Counted from the stretch's first letter, positions 36,131 through 45,591 are shown. The stretch is 64,000 nt of DNA from G963717155 sp963717155 (GCA_963717155.1 OY970326.1:3782001-3846000); one strand, 5' to 3'. Numbers and translations: made by a program. The notes: a model not told the origin generated them from the sequence alone.

Positions 36131-36199
36131 CGCGGGCCATGCCCGCGACAGCGCGCCCAACGGCGCCACCGGAGTAACGCGCTGGGCTACCATCGCGGC

Positions 36200-37051
36200 A
36201 TGTCGGGCAGCGCCGGGCGCGGAGATCCAGCGCCGATCACGGCCCCGGTGTATGCGTTGGGTAGCAACCAGGCCGAACGCGACCGGCTGCGACGCCAGTC
36301 CGAAGAACTGGGAGCGCACAGCGCCACACTGCTCGACCAGGTCGGCGTCGTACCCGGATCGAGCGCCATCGACCTCGGATGCGGGCCCCGCGGGATCATC
36401 GATCTGCTCGCCGAACGAGTCGGACCGGCCGGGCGGGTGATCGGCCTGGAGCTCAACCCGGACAACGTCACCCTCGCCCGCCGATTCGCCGATGACCACG
36501 GGCTCACCAACGTCGAGGTCATCCAGGGTGACGCCAGGCGAACGGGCCTCCCGTCGTGCTCGTTCGACCTGGTGCACGCGCGGACCCTGCTCATCAACGT
36601 CCCGGACCCTGCGGTGGTGGTCGCCGAGATGGTGCGGTTGACCCGACCGGGCGGCTGGATGGCCGCGCTCGAGCCTGATGGCGGCGCGGTGCTGTGCTAC
36701 CCATCTCACCCGGCGTGGGACCGGTTGGTTGAGATCTTCCGGACCGCCTCCCGGTCTGACGGCGCCGACGCAGACATCGGCCGCCGCCTACCGGAGCTGT
36801 TCCGCCAAGCCGGTCTCACCGATGTCGGCGTCGAGGCCAAAGCGGACATCTACCCGACCGGACACTCCCGGCGCACACTCCGCGTCGACCTCGTCGCCAG
36901 CATGCGCCCCAAGATCATCGAGCGCGGGATCGCCAGCGAGGAAGAACTCGACGAGCTCGACGATGCCGTTCGCGGACACCTCGATGATCCGACCACCCTG
37001 GTCGTGCCGCACCTGCTGTTCCTCGCCTGGGGTCGCAAGCCGGCGCGCTGA
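36200..37051 (+). CDS. SAM-dependent methyltransferase (class I)
   Basis: 283 residues. The SAM site is AIDLGCGPRGIIDLLAERV (motif I, near residue 55), then VIGLELNPDNVTLARRF (motif II acid), VIQGDARRTGLP and LTRPGGWMAALEPDG (motif IV/V). The tail VPHLLFLAWGRKP is usual for the UbiE/MenG-like group, but the substrate is not known. It reads cleanly and stands by itself between thrB and a decayed gene. Confidence 0.85.
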   Translation: MSGSAGRGDPAPITAPVYALGSNQAERDRLRRQSEELGAHSATLLDQVGVVPGSSAIDLGCGPRGIIDLLAERVGPAGRVIGLELNPDNVTLARRFADDHGLTNVEVIQGDARRTGLPSCSFDLVHARTLLINVPDPAVVVAEMVRLTRPGGWMAALEPDGGAVLCYPSHPAWDRLVEIFRTASRSDGADADIGRRLPELFRQAGLTDVGVEAKADIYPTGHSRRTLRVDLVASMRPKIIERGIASEEELDELDDAVRGHLDDPTTLVVPHLLFLAWGRKPAR

Positions 37052-37081
37052 TTCATCGTGCCGGCCCGGGGCGTGCTTGCC

Positions 37082-37178
37082 TCAGGACGTGCGCTCGAGA
37101 AACTCCACGCGATTCCCGAACGGGTCGCTGGCGTAGAAGCGTGTGTACCCCGGCAGCTCGGTGTCCGGCTCTACGTGC
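37082..37178 (-). pseudogene. Remnant of a VOC (glyoxalase-fold) protein
   Basis: About 31 codons ending at a TGA (37084-37082) encode a typical VOC C-terminal strand: PGYTRFYASDPFGNRVEFLE, preceded by VHVEPDTEL. The metal-ligand glutamate lies in RVEFLE. Nothing upstream in the same or neighbouring frames resembles the rest of a VOC domain, because the M29 aminopeptidase stop is at 37199. This looks like the 3' end of a gene whose front was lost. Confidence 0.55.
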
Positions 37179-37198
37179 ACTCCACTCGAACGAGACGG

Positions 37199-38422
37199 TC
37201 AGCTGACGACCCAGGCGTCTTGCCGCAACACCGGCGTGACCGATCCGTCGACGCCGATCCCGTCGACGTCGACCTCGGGCCCTCCGATCATCACATCCAG
37301 GTGGATGCTCGAGATGTTCACCCCCCGCGCGAGGCGCCCCGCCTCGTCGAGCTCGCCGGCCCCCGGGATCGGCGCGGGGTAGGCCGCACCGAGGGCGATG
37401 TGGCACGTCGCGTTCTCGTCGAGCAGCGTGTCGCCGAAGACGATCCCGAGCTGCCCGACGCGGCTCTCCCGATCGACGAGGGCCACCTCGCCGAGGGCGC
37501 GCGCGCCCTCATCGGTGTCGAGCAACCGCTGGATCGCCGCCTCGGCGCTCGAGGCCCGCACGTCGACGCACCGCCCTCCCTCGAAGCGCAGCTCCAGGCC
37601 ATCGACGAGCTCGCCGCCCACCTGCACCGGTCTCGAGCAGCGCACGACGCCCTGGGTCGCGAGCCGATCGGGCGTCGTGAAGACCTCCTCGGTCGGGAGG
37701 TTCGCGATGAACGGCCGTCCCCACGACGTCTCGTGGCCGCCGCCCTCGAAGCGGTGGCCGTCGATCAGGCCGACGCGCAGGTCGGTCCCGGGCCCGCGGA
37801 AGTGCAGCGCCCGGAACGCCTTGCCGGTGATCGCCTCGCGGCGCGCCACGAGACGCGCCGAGTGCTCGGCCCAGGCTGCGACGGGATCGTCCTCGTCCAG
37901 TCGCACCGCGCGCTCGATCGCGGTCCAGAGCCGATCCTCGTCGGGCTCGCCGAAGATGCTCGAGGCCCAGCCCGGCGTCGGACAGCTCACGACGGTCCAG
38001 TTCACCTCGTCTCCGAGCGAGATGCGCAGCGAGCTCTGCAGCCGCGGCATGCGGTCGAGCCCGACACGCTCGGGATCGACGCCATCGAGCAGGTGCGGAT
38101 CGGGAAGACCGCCGTAGATCGCGCAGCGCGCGCCCTGCACGCGCTGGATGTCGTCGTTCCGGGCGTCGAGCCACGGAGGCGTCCAGGAGAGCGTGTCGAG
38201 CGGCGCGTGGTCGAGGCGCGCTCGGCGCACGTGCTGGTCGAAGTACCAGACGTCGACGTACCTGGCCCCTGCCTCGTACGCCGAGCGCGCGACCGCACGC
38301 GCAAGCGGGGCGTTGTCGACGATCGAGTTGATCTGGACGTCCTGTCCGGGAGCGACGTTCATGCCCACGCGGACGATGAGATCGGCGTAGCGCGCGAGGC
38401 GCTCGCCCGAGGGCGGACTCAT
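37199..38422 (-). CDS. M29-family aminopeptidase
   Basis: 407 residues matching the thermophilic aminopeptidase T/AmpS family. The N-terminus LARYADLIVRVGMNVAPGQDVQI is typical. The metal site is built from EAITGKAFRALHF, LIDGHRFEGGGHETSWGRPFIANLPTEEVFTTPD (listed as two neighbouring blocks: GGGHETSWG and NLPTEEVFTTP), VVRCSRPVQVGG, and the C-terminal HIALGAAYPAP and SSIHLDVMIGGPEVDVDG. It is a cobalt/zinc-dependent cytosolic aminopeptidase of broad specificity. Its ATG at 38422 lies in the same frame as pgl with no stop between. Confidence 0.9.
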   Translation of the reverse strand: MSPPSGERLARYADLIVRVGMNVAPGQDVQINSIVDNAPLARAVARSAYEAGARYVDVWYFDQHVRRARLDHAPLDTLSWTPPWLDARNDDIQRVQGARCAIYGGLPDPHLLDGVDPERVGLDRMPRLQSSLRISLGDEVNWTVVSCPTPGWASSIFGEPDEDRLWTAIERAVRLDEDDPVAAWAEHSARLVARREAITGKAFRALHFRGPGTDLRVGLIDGHRFEGGGHETSWGRPFIANLPTEEVFTTPDRLATQGVVRCSRPVQVGGELVDGLELRFEGGRCVDVRASSAEAAIQRLLDTDEGARALGEVALVDRESRVGQLGIVFGDTLLDENATCHIALGAAYPAPIPGAGELDEAGRLARGVNISSIHLDVMIGGPEVDVDGIGVDGSVTPVLRQDAWVVS

Positions 38423-39094
38423 GGAAGCTCCGCCGCGGCCGGCGCGGTCGACGATCCAGATCACGCGCCCGTCCGTCGGCCGGACGCGCGCGCTCGGTCG
38501 ATCCTCGCCGCGCGCGATCGCGCCGAGCGCCTCGGCCTTGTTCGCGCCGAGCACGAAGAACAGCACGAGCCGCGAGCGGTCGAGCGCGGGCAAGGTCAGC
38601 GTGTAGCGCTCGAACGGCGCGTAGTGGGCGTGGCTCGGCACCACGAGGCGATCGGTCACGTCGAGCACGGGCTCGCCGGGGAACAGCGATGCGCAGTGCC
38701 CGTCCTCTCCCATGCCGAGCAGCGTCACGTCGAGCTGCTCGGGGATCAGGCCCGCATAGCGCGTCGCCTCCGCGTCGGGGTCGGCAGCCTCGCCGAGCAT
38801 GCGCTCGACGCGTCCCGGCCGTACGCCCGCGAGCAGCGTCTCCGCGACGAGCCGGTAGTTCGAGTCGCGCGAGTCCGGAGGCACGCGCCGCTCGTCACCG
38901 AACAGCAGCTCGACGGCGCCCCAGTCGAGTCGATCGCGGTTCTCCGGTCGCGCGAGCAGCCGGTAGGCGTCGCCGGCCGTCGAGCCCCCGGTCAGCACGA
39001 GCGTGCGCGGCGCCGCCTCCCAGATGAGCTCGCAGAACGCCTCGACCGCCTGGTCGCGCGTGTCGTGCACGCGCACGTCGAGCGCACCGCTCAC
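38419..39094 (-). CDS. pgl: 6-phosphogluconolactonase
   Basis: About 225 residues. The GTG start overlaps the opcA stop. Conserved blocks are TLVLTGGSTAGDAYRLLA (near residue 30), VELLFGDERRVPPDSRDSNYRL and VTLLGMGEDGHCASLFPGEP, all diagnostic of the Pgl/DevB family, then RYTLTLPALDRSRLVLFFVLG (shown as one block of strands). It hydrolyses 6-phosphogluconolactone, the product of Zwf. As read, the frame continues into the M29 gene. A one-base shift shortly before would create a TGA overlapping the next ATG at 38422-38419; that end is used here. Confidence 0.9.
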
Positions 39095-40048
39095 AGCGAC
39101 GTCACGGCCTGCTCGAAGATGCGGTCGCGCCCGAGGAACTCGAGCTCCTGGGCGAGCAGCCCGCGCAGCGGCGGGACGCGCAGCGGGACGGAATGCTCGG
39201 GAAGCCGGGGCGCCTCGACGAACCCGATGCCCTCCTCGACGCGCGTCACGCGGTAGCGCTCCGAGTCGCAGATGACCTCGACGCGCGTCAGCGAGCCGTC
39301 GCGCATGTCGTCGTCGACCTCGCTGGAGATCGAGACCACCGGCGCGCGTCCGGTGCGGCTCGCCAGCCACGCGGCGAGGAGCCGCGCCTGGGCATCGCTC
39401 GTCTCCGACGTGCGTGATCTCGATGTGGGTCAGCTGGGCGAGTGCGGCCGCGTTGTCGGCGTTGTCGAAGGCGCGCGCGACGGCCTCGCGCCAGCCGGTG
39501 ATCTTGGTCCACGAGAGATCGGTGACCGAGCGCGCGGGCTGCCGCTGGACGAGGGTCGAGCACGAGTCGAGCGCCCGCGCCACGGCCGTCGAGTCGACGA
39601 CCACGCGGGTCGCGAGCTCCCACAGGCGCGACAGCACGACCCGCGACGCGTCGGGCTCGGCGCGCCAGTGCAGGAACACCGGCAGGTCGGGCAGGAGCAG
39701 CCCGGCGACCAGGCTCGGCAGCGCGATCCCGCCGCGGCCGCTCGAGAGCGACACGATCTCGGAGCAGACCTGCACGCCGCTGCTGTCGCCGCTGACCGGC
39801 GTGCAGAACACCCGCGCGTCGGCCACGACATCGCTCTCGTCCTCGAGGCCGAGCGCGATGATCGCGCGGGAGGGTCGGCTGTACGGCAGCGATGCCACCA
39901 CCTCGACCATCTGGTCGGCCTGCTCGCGCCGGTCGCAGAAGACGACGAGGTCGAGCATGTGCGTGCGCACGCCGCGCCCGCTGCCGGACGTCTCGTGCTC
40001 GCGGAGGTCGGCGAGCGTCGCCTCGATCGTCGAGAGCGTGACGCTCAC
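39091..40048 (-). CDS. opcA: Glucose-6-phosphate dehydrogenase assembly protein OpcA, one frame break
   Basis: About 318 residues. The N-terminal half has THMLDLVVFCDRREQADQMV, FCTPVSGDSSGVQVCSEIV and PSLVAGLLLPDLPVFLHWR, all typical of actinobacterial OpcA. The middle has STLVQRQPARSVTDLSWTKI and WREAVARAFDNADNAAALAQ. After a shift at about 39,405, the remainder continues to RVTRVEEGIGFVEA and ends LEFLGRDRIFEQAVTSL. OpcA allosterically activates Zwf. GTGA overlaps on both sides tie it to zwf and pgl. Confidence 0.9.
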
Positions 40049-41574
40049 GGTCGCCGCCAGCGCCTCCCGTCGCGCGCGAGCAGATCGTCGGCGGCGTCGG
40101 GCCCCCAGGTCCCCGCGGCGTACAGGTGCGGCGCGCCGCCCTGCCGCTGCCAGGCCTCGAGCACCGGTTCGACGACGCGCCAGCTCTCGGTCACCGCGTC
40201 CTGGCGCGTGAAGTTCGTCGGGTCGCCTCGCATCGCATCCAGCAGCAGCGTCTCGTACGCCTCGGCGGTCGGCGACGAGAACGCCGTGCCGTAGTCGAAG
40301 TCCATGTTGACCGTGCGGATCTGGGTGCGCGTCGCGGGCACCTTCGCGCCGAAGCGCAGCGAGATGCCCTCGTCGGGCTGGATGTGCAGCACCAGCACGT
40401 TCGGCTCGAGCTGCTCGGCAGCGGCGTAGGAGAACGGCAGGTGCGGGACGCGCTTGAACTGGATCGCGACCTCGGTCACGCGCTTCGGCAGGCGCTTGCC
40501 GGTGCGCAGGTAGAACGGCGTATCGGCCCAGCGCCAGTTGTCGAGCGAGACGCGCGCGGCGACGAACGTCTCGGTCACGGAGTTCGGAGCGACGCCCTCC
40601 TCCTCGACGTACCCGGGCACCGGTACGCCCTCGCTGAAGCCGGCCGCGTACTGGCCGCGCACGACGTCCGTGGTGCGCATCGGCCGCAGCGCGCCGAGCA
40701 CCTTGGCGCGCTCGTCGCGCACCGCCTCGGCCTCGAAGGACGCGGGCGGTTCCATCGCAACGAACGAGAGCACCTGCAGCAGGTGGTTCTGGACGATGTC
40801 GCGAAGCGCTCCCGCCTCCTCGTAGAAGCGGCCGCGGCCCTCGACGCCGATCGACTCGGCCACCGTGATCTGCACGTGGTCGACGAAGTTGCGGTTCCAG
40901 ACCGGCTCGAAGATGCCGTTCGCGAAGCGCAGGACGAGGATGTTCTGGACCGTCTCCTTGCCCAGGTAGTGGTCGATGCGGAAGACCTGGCTCTCCTCGA
41001 AGGCCTCGTGCACCTTGGTGTTCAGAGCGATCGCCGAGGCGAGGTCGCGGCCGAACGGCTTCTCGATCACGAGCCGCCGGAAGTGACCGTCCTCCTCGTG
41101 CGAGAGCCCGGCCTCACCGAGGCCCTCGACGATCGTCGGGAAGGTCGTCGGCGGGGTCGCCAGGTAGAAGACCGCGTTCCCCGAGGTGCCGCGCTCGTTG
41201 TCGAGCACGCTGAGGCGCTCGCCGAGCTCCTGGTACATCTCGGGCGACTCGAAGCCGCCCCGCACGTAGCAGAGCCCCTCGGCGAAGCTCTCCCAGACCG
41301 TCTCGTCGAGCGGCTGCGTCCGCGAGTACTTCGAGACCGACGCGCGCATCTCCTGACGGAAGCCCTCGTCGCCTCCGTAGTCACGGCGCCCGATGCCGAC
41401 CACGCCGAAGCCGGCGGGCAGCAGACCGCGCAGCGCGAGGTTGTAGAGCGCCGGGACGAGCTTGCGGTGGGCGAGGTCGCCGGAGCCTCCGAAGATCACG
41501 AGAGCGCACGGGCCCGGCACATCGCTCAGCCGCAGACCGACCCTGAGCGGGTTCTCGACCGCGAGCTCAGCCAT
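40045..41574 (-). CDS. zwf: Glucose-6-phosphate 1-dehydrogenase
   Basis: 509 residues, intact. The NADP site is VIFGGSGDLAHRKLVPALYNLA (GxxGDLA, near residue 21), the catalytic region is VFRIDHYLGKETVQNILVLRFAN with RIDHYLGKE as the family signature (near residue 200), and the substrate and C-terminal blocks include DTPFYLRTGKRLPKR and DEGISLRFGAKVPA. The ATG at 41574 lies inside the 3' end of tal (8-base overlap); an in-frame start further upstream would lie deeper in tal. It opens the oxidative pentose phosphate branch, making NADPH. Confidence 0.96.
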   Translation of the reverse strand: MAELAVENPLRVGLRLSDVPGPCALVIFGGSGDLAHRKLVPALYNLALRGLLPAGFGVVGIGRRDYGGDEGFRQEMRASVSKYSRTQPLDETVWESFAEGLCYVRGGFESPEMYQELGERLSVLDNERGTSGNAVFYLATPPTTFPTIVEGLGEAGLSHEEDGHFRRLVIEKPFGRDLASAIALNTKVHEAFEESQVFRIDHYLGKETVQNILVLRFANGIFEPVWNRNFVDHVQITVAESIGVEGRGRFYEEAGALRDIVQNHLLQVLSFVAMEPPASFEAEAVRDERAKVLGALRPMRTTDVVRGQYAAGFSEGVPVPGYVEEEGVAPNSVTETFVAARVSLDNWRWADTPFYLRTGKRLPKRVTEVAIQFKRVPHLPFSYAAAEQLEPNVLVLHIQPDEGISLRFGAKVPATRTQIRTVNMDFDYGTAFSSPTAEAYETLLLDAMRGDPTNFTRQDAVTESWRVVEPVLEAWQRQGGAPHLYAAGTWGPDAADDLLARDGRRWRRP

Positions 41575-42688
41575 CCGCAGACGCGCCTGCCGTCGCAAGC
41601 GCCGCGCTCTTCGAGCTGATCGTGTCGATCAGGTCGTTGAACGCCTTCGCGAAGGCCGCGACGCCCTCCTCGACGAGCTCGACCGCGCAGATCCGGTCGA
41701 TGTCGACGCCGGCGGCGCGAACCTGGTCGAGCAGCCGGTGGGCGCCGGGAACGTCGCGGTCGATCGTGCGACGGGCCGTTCCGTGGTCGCGCGCGGCATC
41801 GATCGTCTGGTCGGGCATCGTGTTGACCGTGTCCGGCCCGATCAGCTCGTCGACGTAGAGCGTGTCGGGATACGCCGGGTTCTTCGTCGACGTCGATGCC
41901 CATAGCGGCCGCTGCGGGCGGGCGCCTCGCGAGGCGAGCGCCTCCCAGCGCGGTCCCGAGAAGATCCGCTGGAACGACTCGTAGGCGACGCGCGCGTTCG
42001 CGATCGCCGCCTTCCCCTGCAGGTCGCTGCGCCCGGCCTTCTCGAGCGCGGTGTCGACCTTGCCGTCGACGCGCGAGACGAAGAAGCTCGCGACCGACGC
42101 GAGGCCGTCGACCGGCTTGCCCTCGGCGACACGCCGCTCGAGCCCGGCGATGTACGCCTGCGCGATCTCCTCGTAGCGCTCGACCGCGAACAGCAGCGTC
42201 ACGTTGACGGAGATGCCGATCGCCGTGAGCTCGCGGAACGCCTCGACGCCCGCGGCCGTACCCGGAACCTTGATCAGCAGGTTCGCGCGATCGATCTCGG
42301 ACACGAAGTGCTTCGCGGCGGTCACCGAGCCCTCGACCTGATCGGCCAGCTCGGGCGGCAGCTCGAACGAGATGTGGCCGTCGCTGCCGCCGGTGCGGTC
42401 CCACGTGTCGCGCAGCAGGTCTGCGCCGTCGCGAATGTCCTGGATCGCGAGGCGGAAGAAGACACCGCGCCCGTCGAGCCCCTCGGCCGCCGCCGCGCGA
42501 AGCGCGTCGTCGTACAGGTCCGAGTGGCCGATCGCCTTCTCGAAGATCGACGGGTTGGACGTGACGCCCGAGATGCCATCGTCGACGATCAGACGCTCGA
42601 GCTTCCCGGTGTCGAGCAGCTCCCGCGAGATGTTGTCGAGCCAGATCGACTGGCCGAGGGCTTCGATCTCATGCAGATGGTTCGTCAT
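41567..42688 (-). CDS. tal: Transaldolase
   Basis: 373 residues, the length of the actinobacterial class. The start has LGQSIWLDNISRELLDTGKL and GVTSNPSIFEKAI (TSNPxIF, near residue 43). The Schiff-base lysine is in NLLIKVPGTAAGVEAFREL (near residue 140). Then GISVNVTLLFAVERY, and SVASFFVSRVDGKVDTAL. It transfers a dihydroxyacetone unit in the non-oxidative pentose phosphate pathway. It lies in the usual actinobacterial order after tkt, separated from it by a fragment of rpiB. Confidence 0.96.
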   Translation of the reverse strand: MTNHLHEIEALGQSIWLDNISRELLDTGKLERLIVDDGISGVTSNPSIFEKAIGHSDLYDDALRAAAAEGLDGRGVFFRLAIQDIRDGADLLRDTWDRTGGSDGHISFELPPELADQVEGSVTAAKHFVSEIDRANLLIKVPGTAAGVEAFRELTAIGISVNVTLLFAVERYEEIAQAYIAGLERRVAEGKPVDGLASVASFFVSRVDGKVDTALEKAGRSDLQGKAAIANARVAYESFQRIFSGPRWEALASRGARPQRPLWASTSTKNPAYPDTLYVDELIGPDTVNTMPDQTIDAARDHGTARRTIDRDVPGAHRLLDQVRAAGVDIDRICAVELVEEGVAAFAKAFNDLIDTISSKSAALATAGASADG

Positions 42689-42693
42689 GTCAG

Positions 42694-42900
42694 TCAGTCT
42701 CCTTGTGGAGCCCCGAGAGCGGCCTCGAGCGCGAGCATCTTGCCGAGGCGGCGGCGGTGGCGCTCGGCGCCGGAGAGTTCCGACGCCAGGAAGCGATGGA
42801 TCGACTCGAAGGCAGGTCCGGGCCCAGAAACCCGATCACCCAGGCAGATCACGCTCGCATGTCGCTGTTCCCGGCTCTGGCGTGCACTAAACGAGCGCAT
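42694..42900 (-). pseudogene. C-terminal fragment of ribose-5-phosphate isomerase B
   Basis: A 68-codon reading frame between tkt and tal. It begins three bases after the tkt stop and ends five before the tal start. Its product, with HASVICLGDRVSGPGPAFES, IHRFLASELSGAERHRRRL and GKMLALEAA, follows the last third of RpiB proteins (compare the family patterns N-V-LxLG-R-V-xG, V-xAFLxxxFSG and RHxRRxxKI). The active-site front two-thirds is missing, so it cannot be an isomerase alone. It may be an old deletion inside the operon, or an unrelated small protein with chance similarity. Confidence 0.6.
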
Positions 42901-42903
42901 GGC

Positions 42904-44916
42904 TCAGGCCTCCGCCAGCAGCTCGCGCGCGGCTGCCGCCACGGCCTCCGCCGTGATCCCGAGGTGCTCGTAGATCACCGGTGCGGGCGCCGATGCGCCG
43001 TAGCGCTCGACCGAGATCGAGCGTCCGCGATCGCCCACCAGGCGGGACCACCCGAACGCCACGCCGGCCTCGACCGACACCCGGCGCCAGACATCGGCGG
43101 GCAGCACCGAGTTGCGGTACGCGGCGTCCTGCTCGAGGAACAGCTCGATGCACGGGGCCGAGACGACGCGGACCCGCGCGCCCGTGTCGGCGAGCAGCTC
43201 GACCGCGCCGAGCGCGAGCTGCACCTCCGAGCCCGTGCCGATCAGGATCACCTCGGGAGCCCCGCCGTCGGCGTCCTGCAGCACGTAGGCCCCGCGACGG
43301 ACACCGCTCGCGGGCGCGAGCCTCGTGCGGTCGAGGGTCGGAACCTTCTGGCGGGTGAGCGCGAGCGCCGTCGGCCCGTCCTGACGGGTCATCGCGAACC
43401 GCCACGCCTCGACCGTCTCGGTCGAGTCGGCCGGCCGCACGAAGCGCAGGTTCAGGATCGCGCGCAGGGCCGCGTAATGCTCGATCGGCTGATGCGTCGG
43501 GCCATCCTCGCCGAGCCCGATCGAGTCGTGCGTCCAGACGTAGGTCACCGGGAAGCCCTGGAGCGCCGCGAGACGCACGGCGGGCCGCATGTAGTCGGAG
43601 AACTGCAGGAACGTCGCGCCGAACACGCGGAATCCGCCGTGCGCGTCCATGCCGTTCAGGATCGCGCCCATCCCGTGCTCGCGGATGCCGAAGTGGAAGT
43701 TGCGACCCGCGAACGAGTGGTGCGAGACGGAGTCGGCACCGTCGATCAGCGTGTTGGTGGAGGGAGCGAGGTCGGCCGCGCCGCCGACGAACTCGGGCAC
43801 GGTCGACGCGATGCCCTGGATGCAGGCGCTCGAGCTCTCGCGCGTCGCCTGCGGCCCGACACCCGAGAGATCGGGGAGTCCGCGCTCCCAGCCATCCGGA
43901 AGCTTTCCGGCGAGCACCCGCTCGAACTCGGCGGCGAGCTCGGGGTGCGCGGCGCGGTACGACGCCAGGCGCTCCTCCCAGGCGTGCCGCAGGTCGGCAC
44001 CGCGCGGGCGCTGATCCATCGTGTCGTAGACGCCGTCGGGCACGTAGAAGTGCTGGTCGGGGTCCCAGCCGTAGGCCTGCTTGGTCAGGCGGACCTCTTC
44101 CTCGCCGAGCGGTGCGCCATGCGCCTTCGCGGTGTCCTGCGCATGCGGGGCTCCGTACGCGATGTGCGTTCGCAGGGCGATGAACGACGGACGATCGGTC
44201 TCGGCCTCCGCCGCCGCGAGCGCCTCGCGCACCGTGTCGATCGTCCAGGTGTCGTCGAAGCGCTGGACGTGGAAGCCGTACGCCTCGTAGCGGGCGGGCA
44301 CGTCCTCGGCGAACGCCAGATCGGTCGAGCCCTCGATCGTGATGTGGTTGTCGTCGTAGATCAGGCAGAGCTTGCCGAGGCCGAGGAAGCCGGCGATCGA
44401 CGAGGCCTCGCCCGACACGCCCTCCATGAGGTCGCCGTCGGAGCAGATCGCGAAGGTGCGGTGGTTCACGACCTCGTGACCGTCGCGGTTGTAGCGCGCG
44501 GCGAGCATCTGCTCGGCGATCGCCATACCGACCGAGTTCCCGACGCCCTGGCCGAGCGGGCCCGTCGTGACGTTGACGCCGGCGGTGTGGTGCAGCTCGG
44601 GGTGTCCAGGCGTGCGCGACTCCCACTGCCGGAACTGCTTCAGGTCGTCCATCGTGAGGTCGTAACCCGTCAGATGGAGCGCCGCGTACTGCAGGATGCA
44701 CGCATGCCCTGCCGAGAGTACGAAGCGGTCGCGGTCGGGCCACTCGGGCGCGCCCGGGTCGTGGCGCATCGCCTCGGTGTACAGCACGTAGGCGACCGGG
44801 GCGAGGGCCATCGCGGTGCCAGGGTGGCCGGAGTTCGCCTTCTGCACCGCATCCATTGCCAGACATCGGATCGTGTCGACGGAAAGGGTCTGGACACGAT
44901 CATCCACGGCAGTCAA
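42904..44916 (-). CDS. tkt: Transketolase
   Basis: 670 residues, intact. The N-terminal ThDP domain has AVQKANSGHPGTAMALAPVAY, DRFVLSAGHACILQYA and the GDG motif in AICSDGDLMEGVSGEASSIAG (shown as the neighbouring blocks CSDGDLMEG and IYDDNHITIEG). The middle domain has NFHFGIREHGMGAILNGM with the catalytic glutamate (REHxM) and THDSIGLGEDGPTHQPIEH. The TTG start at 44916 matches the usual N-terminus SVDTIRCLAMDA. It moves two-carbon ketol units and is the first gene of the pentose phosphate operon. Confidence 0.96.
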   Translation of the reverse strand: MTAVDDRVQTLSVDTIRCLAMDAVQKANSGHPGTAMALAPVAYVLYTEAMRHDPGAPEWPDRDRFVLSAGHACILQYAALHLTGYDLTMDDLKQFRQWESRTPGHPELHHTAGVNVTTGPLGQGVGNSVGMAIAEQMLAARYNRDGHEVVNHRTFAICSDGDLMEGVSGEASSIAGFLGLGKLCLIYDDNHITIEGSTDLAFAEDVPARYEAYGFHVQRFDDTWTIDTVREALAAAEAETDRPSFIALRTHIAYGAPHAQDTAKAHGAPLGEEEVRLTKQAYGWDPDQHFYVPDGVYDTMDQRPRGADLRHAWEERLASYRAAHPELAAEFERVLAGKLPDGWERGLPDLSGVGPQATRESSSACIQGIASTVPEFVGGAADLAPSTNTLIDGADSVSHHSFAGRNFHFGIREHGMGAILNGMDAHGGFRVFGATFLQFSDYMRPAVRLAALQGFPVTYVWTHDSIGLGEDGPTHQPIEHYAALRAILNLRFVRPADSTETVEAWRFAMTRQDGPTALALTRQKVPTLDRTRLAPASGVRRGAYVLQDADGGAPEVILIGTGSEVQLALGAVELLADTGARVRVVSAPCIELFLEQDAAYRNSVLPADVWRRVSVEAGVAFGWSRLVGDRGRSISVERYGASAPAPVIYEHLGITAEAVAAAARELLAEA

Positions 44917-45009
44917 ACCGGTGCTCCTCGATAGCGACTTGCAGAAGTGCCCCTACACGGCGCACCCTAGTCGATTGGGCGAGACGGAATATCGCGACAA
45001 GGAGCAAGC

Positions 45010-45591
45010 GTGCCCTATCCGTATCACGCCGAGCAACGAGCCCTGCAGGACCGCTTCGACACCCGTCGGCTCGCCGACGCGCTCTCGGAGCGAAACGTCC
45101 GCGACCACCTCGACGACGGTGACCGGGAGTTCGTCGAGCGCCTCGACATGTTCTTCCTCGCCACGGTCGATGCGGACGGGATGCCCGAGTGCAGCTTCAA
45201 GGCGGGCGATCCCGGATTCGTCCGCATCGTCTCGCCCGGCGAGATCGCGTTCCCGAACTGGGACGGGAACGGCATGTACGTGTCGCTCGGCAACATCGCC
45301 GCCAACCCGGCCGTCGGCCTGCTGTTCATCGACTTCGAGCAGCAGAAGCGCCTGCGCATGTGCGGAGTCGCCACGATCGACCCGGATGACGCGCTGATCG
45401 GCGAGTGGCCCGAGGCGCAGCTCGTCGTACGCGTCGCGCTGACCCGCGTCTACCCGAACTGCCCGCGCTACATCCCGAAGATGCAGCTCGTCGAGCGGTC
45501 CCGCTTCACACCGCGTCGCGGGGTCGAGACGCCCGTGCCCGCCTGGAAGGAGCGCTACCGCGACGTGCTTCCCGCGCGCGACCGCCTCTAG
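45010..45591 (+). CDS. Pyridoxamine 5'-phosphate oxidase-like flavin-binding protein
   Basis: 193 residues from a GTG. A split-barrel FMN-binding fold is indicated by VERLDMFFLATVDADGMPEC, SFKAGDPGFVRIVSPGEIAF and YVSLGNIAANPAVGLLFIDF (the last pair of strands form the flavin pocket), then NCPRYIPKMQLVERSRFTPR. This branch (PPOX-class, FMN or F420) reduces or oxidises small cofactors or xenobiotics; it is not PdxH itself. It diverges from tkt over about 90 bases. Confidence 0.85.
   Translation: MPYPYHAEQRALQDRFDTRRLADALSERNVRDHLDDGDREFVERLDMFFLATVDADGMPECSFKAGDPGFVRIVSPGEIAFPNWDGNGMYVSLGNIAANPAVGLLFIDFEQQKRLRMCGVATIDPDDALIGEWPEAQLVVRVALTRVYPNCPRYIPKMQLVERSRFTPRRGVETPVPAWKERYRDVLPARDRL

Noticed and set aside
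42703..44934. A 743-codon plus-strand frame
   Set aside because: It is antisense to tkt, whose protein motifs are unambiguous.
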